Source: Gammaproteobacteria bacterium
GTDB lineage: Bacteria > Pseudomonadota > Gammaproteobacteria > Pseudomonadales > Azotimanducaceae
Assembly (NCBI GenBank): GCA_028821405.1
Contig: JAPPGK010000075.1
Location: 1 to 53,992 of the forward strand
Length of the DNA stretch: 53,992 nt
Direction of reading: 5' to 3'
The notes under the pieces: model-generated
Databases searched by the model: none
Told to the model about the DNA's origin: nothing
Seen by the model: the letters and a program-made list of their open reading frames with translations, nothing else
Part shown: piece by piece, positions 50,803-53,992 of the stretch
Numbering within the stretch: position 1 is the first letter of the stretch
Layout of the letters: every line of letters begins with the position of its first letter
Made by a program: the position numbers and the translations under genes

Positions 50803-51858
50803 TCAAAGCTGGGTCAGCGTGAAGGTCGTTCCCGGATCGCCGATCAGTTCCAGGTGGCAGGGCTGGTAGTCCGGATTCGTCTTGTACTTTATCGCCGGGT
50901 CGAATCGCAGGAAGATGAACTTCCTGGCGCAGCGGAGCTTGATTTCCTCGATCTCCCCGTCGACGTCCTGGAACAGGAACTCGTCCTTGAAAAGCCCGTA
51001 GCTCCAGCTGAATCGGTCGCCGAAGTCCCCGGGTACGGAGTAGGCACGGTCGTCGTCACGCAGGGTCTCGAGCCTGCCCGCCACGGTCGCCAACGCGGCC
51101 AGGACAGGCTCTTCAAGTTCGTATCCCGAAAGGGTCTCGTAGGTCTCTAGGGCTCGTTGGTAGTCGCGGTCCCTGACCAGCAATCCGAATCGCGCGCGCT
51201 GCAGGGACACGTAGAGTGGCTCCGGCAGCCGCTTTTCGGCGGTGTCGTGGCCCACCGCACGATCCAAGGCTTCGAGCTGTTGTTGGTCGTCGCCCCACTT
51301 GGCGTGGTAGTTGTACTTCGCCACGTGCAGATAGGCGTCCTCGTAGAGATTGGCGACGCTATCCGAGTCGAGCTGTCGCAGACGCTCGTCGGCAACGTCC
51401 CTGTCGCCCGAGCCTATGGCGCGGATCAGGGCCTTGTAGGTTCTGACGAAATGCGGTCGAGCGCCGGTGGGGCCGGCCATCTCGAAGTGGTAGTAGAGGG
51501 CGAATCCCGCATCCAACGGCTCGCCGTTGAAGCGGGCTGGCTCGAACTCGGAGCGCTCCAACGCCCGGACTGCCGCCTTGTGGAAGTCGACATCTCCCAC
51601 GGACTCCGTGACCGCTATCTCGTAGGGCTTGCCGTTGGGGTCCACCATGAAATCGAGCCTCACCCACCCTTCCCTGTTTCTGGTGAGAGCACGGCGGGGA
51701 TACGTCGGCTCGACTAGCGACGAGCGGCGTGGCAACGTATAGAGCTCGAGGGCCGCGTCCGCCCCGTCCGCGACGTCGTCCGGTCCGGGCTCTGTCTCGC
51801 TCGTGGACGCGAACGACGCGGTCGCGACAAGCGTTCCCAATATCCAGAAACAACGCAT
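50803..51858 (-). CDS. Secreted TonB C-terminal-domain protein with helical repeats
   Basis: A 351-residue exported protein. A signal peptide runs from the start to about residue 20 (WILGTLVATASFAS). A TonB C-terminal domain follows: EPTYPRRALTRNREGWVRLD, VDPNGKPYEIAV, AAVRALERSEFEP. The latter two-thirds are helical, perhaps TPR-like. No N-terminal transmembrane anchor or Pro-rich linker is present, so it is not a classic TonB energiser. ATG 51858 is favoured over the open-frame start at 51870. Its role is unknown; it lies between the car operon and a GPP34 gene on the same strand. Confidence 0.72.
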   Translation of the reverse strand: MRCFWILGTLVATASFASTSETEPGPDDVADGADAALELYTLPRRSSLVEPTYPRRALTRNREGWVRLDFMVDPNGKPYEIAVTESVGDVDFHKAAVRALERSEFEPARFNGEPLDAGFALYYHFEMAGPTGARPHFVRTYKALIRAIGSGDRDVADERLRQLDSDSVANLYEDAYLHVAKYNYHAKWGDDQQQLEALDRAVGHDTAEKRLPEPLYVSLQRARFGLLVRDRDYQRALETYETLSGYELEEPVLAALATVAGRLETLRDDDRAYSVPGDFGDRFSWSYGLFKDEFLFQDVDGEIEEIKLRCARKFIFLRFDPAIKYKTNPDYQPCHLELIGDPGTTFTLTQL

Positions 51859-51888
51859 CACGGCCGGCAACCCTGCGTTTGGGCGGCT

Positions 51889-52632
51889 CTAGACCTGGAG
51901 CGCCGCCTGCTGCTGCAACACCGCGACGGACAGCTCGATGTCGCTGATGGCCTGGGTCATCGCCTGGCCGATCAGGTCGAGCTTGCGTACTTGCTCGATA
52001 CGCGCCGCTGCCTGCTCGTGTTCCCGCCGGGACAGCAGCTCCTTGAGGATGCCGCAGGCATCGGCCAGGCAGATGATGACCACATCGCGAGGCTCGGGAA
52101 TGTCGTCGCTGAACAGCACTCCCATGATGCGAAGCTTGACTTCGCGTTCGGCCCGCCCGTCGATGACGGGATACCGGCGGGATCGGAACACCCACAGCAA
52201 ACGGTCGTCCCGGCGCTCCAGGATGCCCCGTTCGATGAGTCGTCCGAGGGCCCGTTCGCGGATGTCCTCCGCGTACCCGGCCGTACGCTCCACCCAAAAC
52301 CGCGCGTCCCGCCGGTCCTCCGACTTGGCAATGTCGGCAAGCGTGGTGTCGAGCAATGCGTCGCCGGTCGGCGCTTCATCGATGAGGATCAGATGGGTCA
52401 GGTCCGTGTCGATGCGGTTCAACAGTGCCAAGTCCATCAGCACGCCGCCGGCCAACGCGTAGTCCAACGACCAGCCGGGAACGCGGGCGAATTTCCCCTC
52501 GTGGTCGTGGAGGAGCAGCAGCATGATCTCCTCCGCGAATCGCAACGTCGCACCGTTGCCGTGTTCAGCCGTGTCCACGCCGCTCACCCATCCCACTGCG
52601 ATTTCCCGCCGAGTGTAGCGGACAACAATCAT
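51889..52632 (-). CDS. GPP34 (GOLPH3/Vps74-like) domain protein
   Basis: A 247-residue protein with the GPP34 fold. RFAEEIMLLLLHDHEGK, SLDYALAGGVLMDLALLNRI, PTGDALLDTTLADIA and a C-terminal helical region agree with the family. In eukaryotes GOLPH3 binds PI4P and retains glycosyltransferases. Bacterial members are common in actinobacteria and less expected in this type of genome; their role is unclear. ATG 52632 is the earliest start; the conserved part begins near residue 28, so a later GTG may be the true start. Neighbours: the TonB-domain gene and a PP2C phosphatase. Confidence 0.85.
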   Translation of the reverse strand: MIVVRYTRREIAVGWVSGVDTAEHGNGATLRFAEEIMLLLLHDHEGKFARVPGWSLDYALAGGVLMDLALLNRIDTDLTHLILIDEAPTGDALLDTTLADIAKSEDRRDARFWVERTAGYAEDIRERALGRLIERGILERRDDRLLWVFRSRRYPVIDGRAEREVKLRIMGVLFSDDIPEPRDVVIICLADACGILKELLSRREHEQAAARIEQVRKLDLIGQAMTQAISDIELSVAVLQQQAALQV

Positions 52633-52741
52633 TGGTGCGCGAACCGTTCACCTCCCGACCCCCCTTGACCCTCCCTTCCCTAGGTGGGACCCGAGTTTGA
52701 AGCAGATGCACGTATTGGGACGGGGGCGAACTACGAGCCCA

Positions 52742-53605
52742 TCAAGCTGAAACACTGCCCAGAACTTCCCGGTCAGGCGCATCGGATACCGGGACGTATT
52801 CCCCGGCCCATTTGTTGCGACCCCCCAGGGTCCGCAGCGCGATGGCCGTGGTGTTGTCTGCCGCGGCACCTGCGGTGAGAACCGACTCGACATGCGCGAG
52901 GAAGTCTTTTGGATTCATGTCGTAGAACGCCTGGCGCCATTCCGCTGGCATCCGCGCCTGTCCCCGCTGCATCCAGCCACCGCGGGTGCCCACGTGCTCG
53001 AGTACATCCATCCCGTCGCTCCCCACGAATATCAACCTCCCCGGCGACACGTCGAGGGGGCCGGGGTGCAGGTCAATCTCGGTCACGCAGAATTGCGCCT
53101 CGAGGGACCCGGCCCGAAACGGTCCTGCCTTGGCGATCAAGCCTGAATCCACGCGATTGCCTTCACCGTGCCGACCGTTCAGGCGCGTCGGGGCGTATTC
53201 GCCGACCACGTGGCTCATCCAGATGCCGCTGTCGCCCACGCTCAGCCAGCGCATTCCGTCCGGGTCTATCCAGACCGCGGCCAGGGTCGTCGCCATGCCG
53301 TCCGCGCCATCTCCCCGGGCCAACGCTTCCGCCATACCATCCAGCGCGCCGCGCAGGCCGTCCATGAACCGGAACGCCCAGCGCATGTTGTCCTCCGGTT
53401 CGTCCGGCGGCGCGCCGAACCCCTTCTCGAATCCGAGGATGGCGGACATCGACGCGACGTCTCCCGCGGGCTCGCCACCCATGCCGTCGGCAACGACGAG
53501 CAGTCGCCCGCGGCCGTGCCGGACATGAAGAGCCGCATCCTCCTGCCGCCTTCTCGGACCCAGAATCTGAAAGGCGGCGACATCCGCCATGGGTATCGTT
53601 GACAC
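52742..53605 (-). CDS. PP2C-family serine/threonine phosphatase
   Basis: A 287-residue PPM phosphatase. Metal and catalytic motifs: RRRQEDAAL near the N-terminus, LVVADGMGG, LSVGDSGIW, FVGSDGM and AADNTTAIAL near the C-terminus. They are all present, so activity is likely. No transmembrane segment. GTG 53605 is preferred: GGAGG lies 8 nt upstream, and it gives MSTIPMADVAAFQILG. ATG 53590 and a longer frame to 53722 (which would read into the hairpin element) are less likely. No kinase partner is visible in the window; the truncated gene upstream may be part of the same locus. Confidence 0.88.
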   Translation of the reverse strand: MSTIPMADVAAFQILGPRRRQEDAALHVRHGRGRLLVVADGMGGEPAGDVASMSAILGFEKGFGAPPDEPEDNMRWAFRFMDGLRGALDGMAEALARGDGADGMATTLAAVWIDPDGMRWLSVGDSGIWMSHVVGEYAPTRLNGRHGEGNRVDSGLIAKAGPFRAGSLEAQFCVTEIDLHPGPLDVSPGRLIFVGSDGMDVLEHVGTRGGWMQRGQARMPAEWRQAFYDMNPKDFLAHVESVLTAGAAADNTTAIALRTLGGRNKWAGEYVPVSDAPDREVLGSVSA

Positions 53606-53670
53606 GGGTACAACCTCCAAGTGGATAGGTGAAGTCGCTTCGTTCCGTGTCGAACGTAACCAAAACGACA

Positions 53671-53817
53671 CTAGGAAACCTCTGTTCAAGTCCGTCCCTG
53701 GACTTGAACAGTAGCGAAACAAATAGTTTCGCTCGCAAATTCAATGGCTTACGCCATCGAATTTGGCGGCACATCCCTGTGCCGCGCTAGGGAAGGTCTT
53801 GTTCAGACCTTCCCTAG
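53671..53817 (-). repeat. 147-bp five-hairpin element, copy B
   Basis: Reverse complement of copy A (21954-22100) with two differences in 147 bases, both compatible with the hairpins. One change (G for T in the third stem) improves pairing, so this copy is closer to a perfect fold. It is flanked by CTAG on both sides. On the minus strand it starts at the TAG stop of the truncated gene on its right and ends 65 bp before the PP2C GTG start. Each copy has the same end next to the upstream gene. Confidence 0.9.
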
Positions 53818-53992
53818 TGCACTCCCTCCCGCGTTTCGGCAATCACAAGATCGACCACCGAACGGAGAGCCTCTTCGTCGGTGTCCCCCTCCAGCCGGCG
53901 CAGGCGGTAGTGGTCGACCTGGCGGTCCGCGCCGCTGCCGTCGCTGATGATCGAGAGCACGTGGCGCAACTCGGCTTCGCATTCCAGGGCAT
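53814..53992 (-). CDS. 3' end of an unidentified gene (cut by window edge)
   Basis: Fifty-eight codons are open to the window edge, ending in GTG CAC TAG, where the TAG is the stop and belongs to the CTAG of the hairpin element. The visible residues (ECEAELRHVLSIISDGSGAD...; charged, helical, ending VIAETREGVH) do not allow a family call. Codon use and GC resemble neighbours. A real gene is inferred from uninterrupted reading, the downstream phosphatase on the same strand and the parallel with the sulfatase-copy A junction. Confidence 0.55.
   Translation of the reverse strand, partial: ALECEAELRHVLSIISDGSGADRQVDHYRLRRLEGDTDEEALRSVVDLVIAETREGVH

Overview
This 54-kb, high-GC window comes from a proteobacterial chromosome, most likely an uncultured marine or host-associated gammaproteobacterium. 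The evidence is gene order: panB-panC, ftsH-glmM-tpiA-secG-tRNA-Leu-tRNA-fMet-rimP-nusA-infB-rbfA-truB-rpsO-pnp, and carA-carB-greA are all classic gammaproteobacterial neighbourhoods. Sulfatases, a GH127-type glycosidase and a TauD-family dioxygenase fit a glycan-using marine or symbiotic life. The taxon is an inference; no rRNA is present.

Layout. 1-5983 (+): a deoxynucleoside kinase, panB, panC, pgi and acs, tightly packed. 6044-27524 (-): the long translation/transcription/envelope housekeeping cluster from ftsH down to pnp. It is interrupted twice by glycan-related cargo: a GH32/GH43-like protein between tRNA-Leu and tRNA-fMet, and a 6.4-kb island (sulfatase, GH127-like, sulfatase, two repeat elements, a nucleotidyltransferase pair) between tpiA and secG. 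27707-35736 (-): a complete branched-chain-type ABC transporter (livHMGF plus lipoprotein receptor) with an acyl-CoA ligase, interrupted by an Rpn/YhgA-type nuclease gene. 35824-42820 (+): a membrane GT-C glycosyltransferase, a double-redox-motif glutaredoxin, a small secreted Cys protein, an outer-membrane barrel, a GT2 glycosyltransferase, DUF547, TVP38/DedA-like and a 2OG-Fe(II) dioxygenase. 42851-50590 (-): an AlbA_2/ATPase regulator, greA, an aminoglycoside phosphotransferase-like kinase, carB and carA with an attenuator-like hairpin upstream. 50803-53992 (-): a secreted TonB-domain protein, a GPP34 (GOLPH3-like) protein, a PP2C phosphatase and the 3' end of one more gene.

The most unusual content is mobile and small. 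A 147-bp element made almost entirely of five consecutive hairpins occurs twice (21954-22100 and 53671-53817, 145/147 identical in opposite orientation). Both copies begin exactly on the TAG stop codon of the preceding gene, in the same codon phase. A second element (269 bp, 34-bp terminal inverted repeats, flanked by CTAG) lies at 22153-22421, and the end of another copy forms positions 1-55, where it supplies the only available start codons of the deoxynucleoside kinase. A third short repeat (ends GTAGGGG) supplies the stop codon of the phosphotransferase gene. Together these show small repeats landing at, and sometimes becoming, gene start and stop signals.
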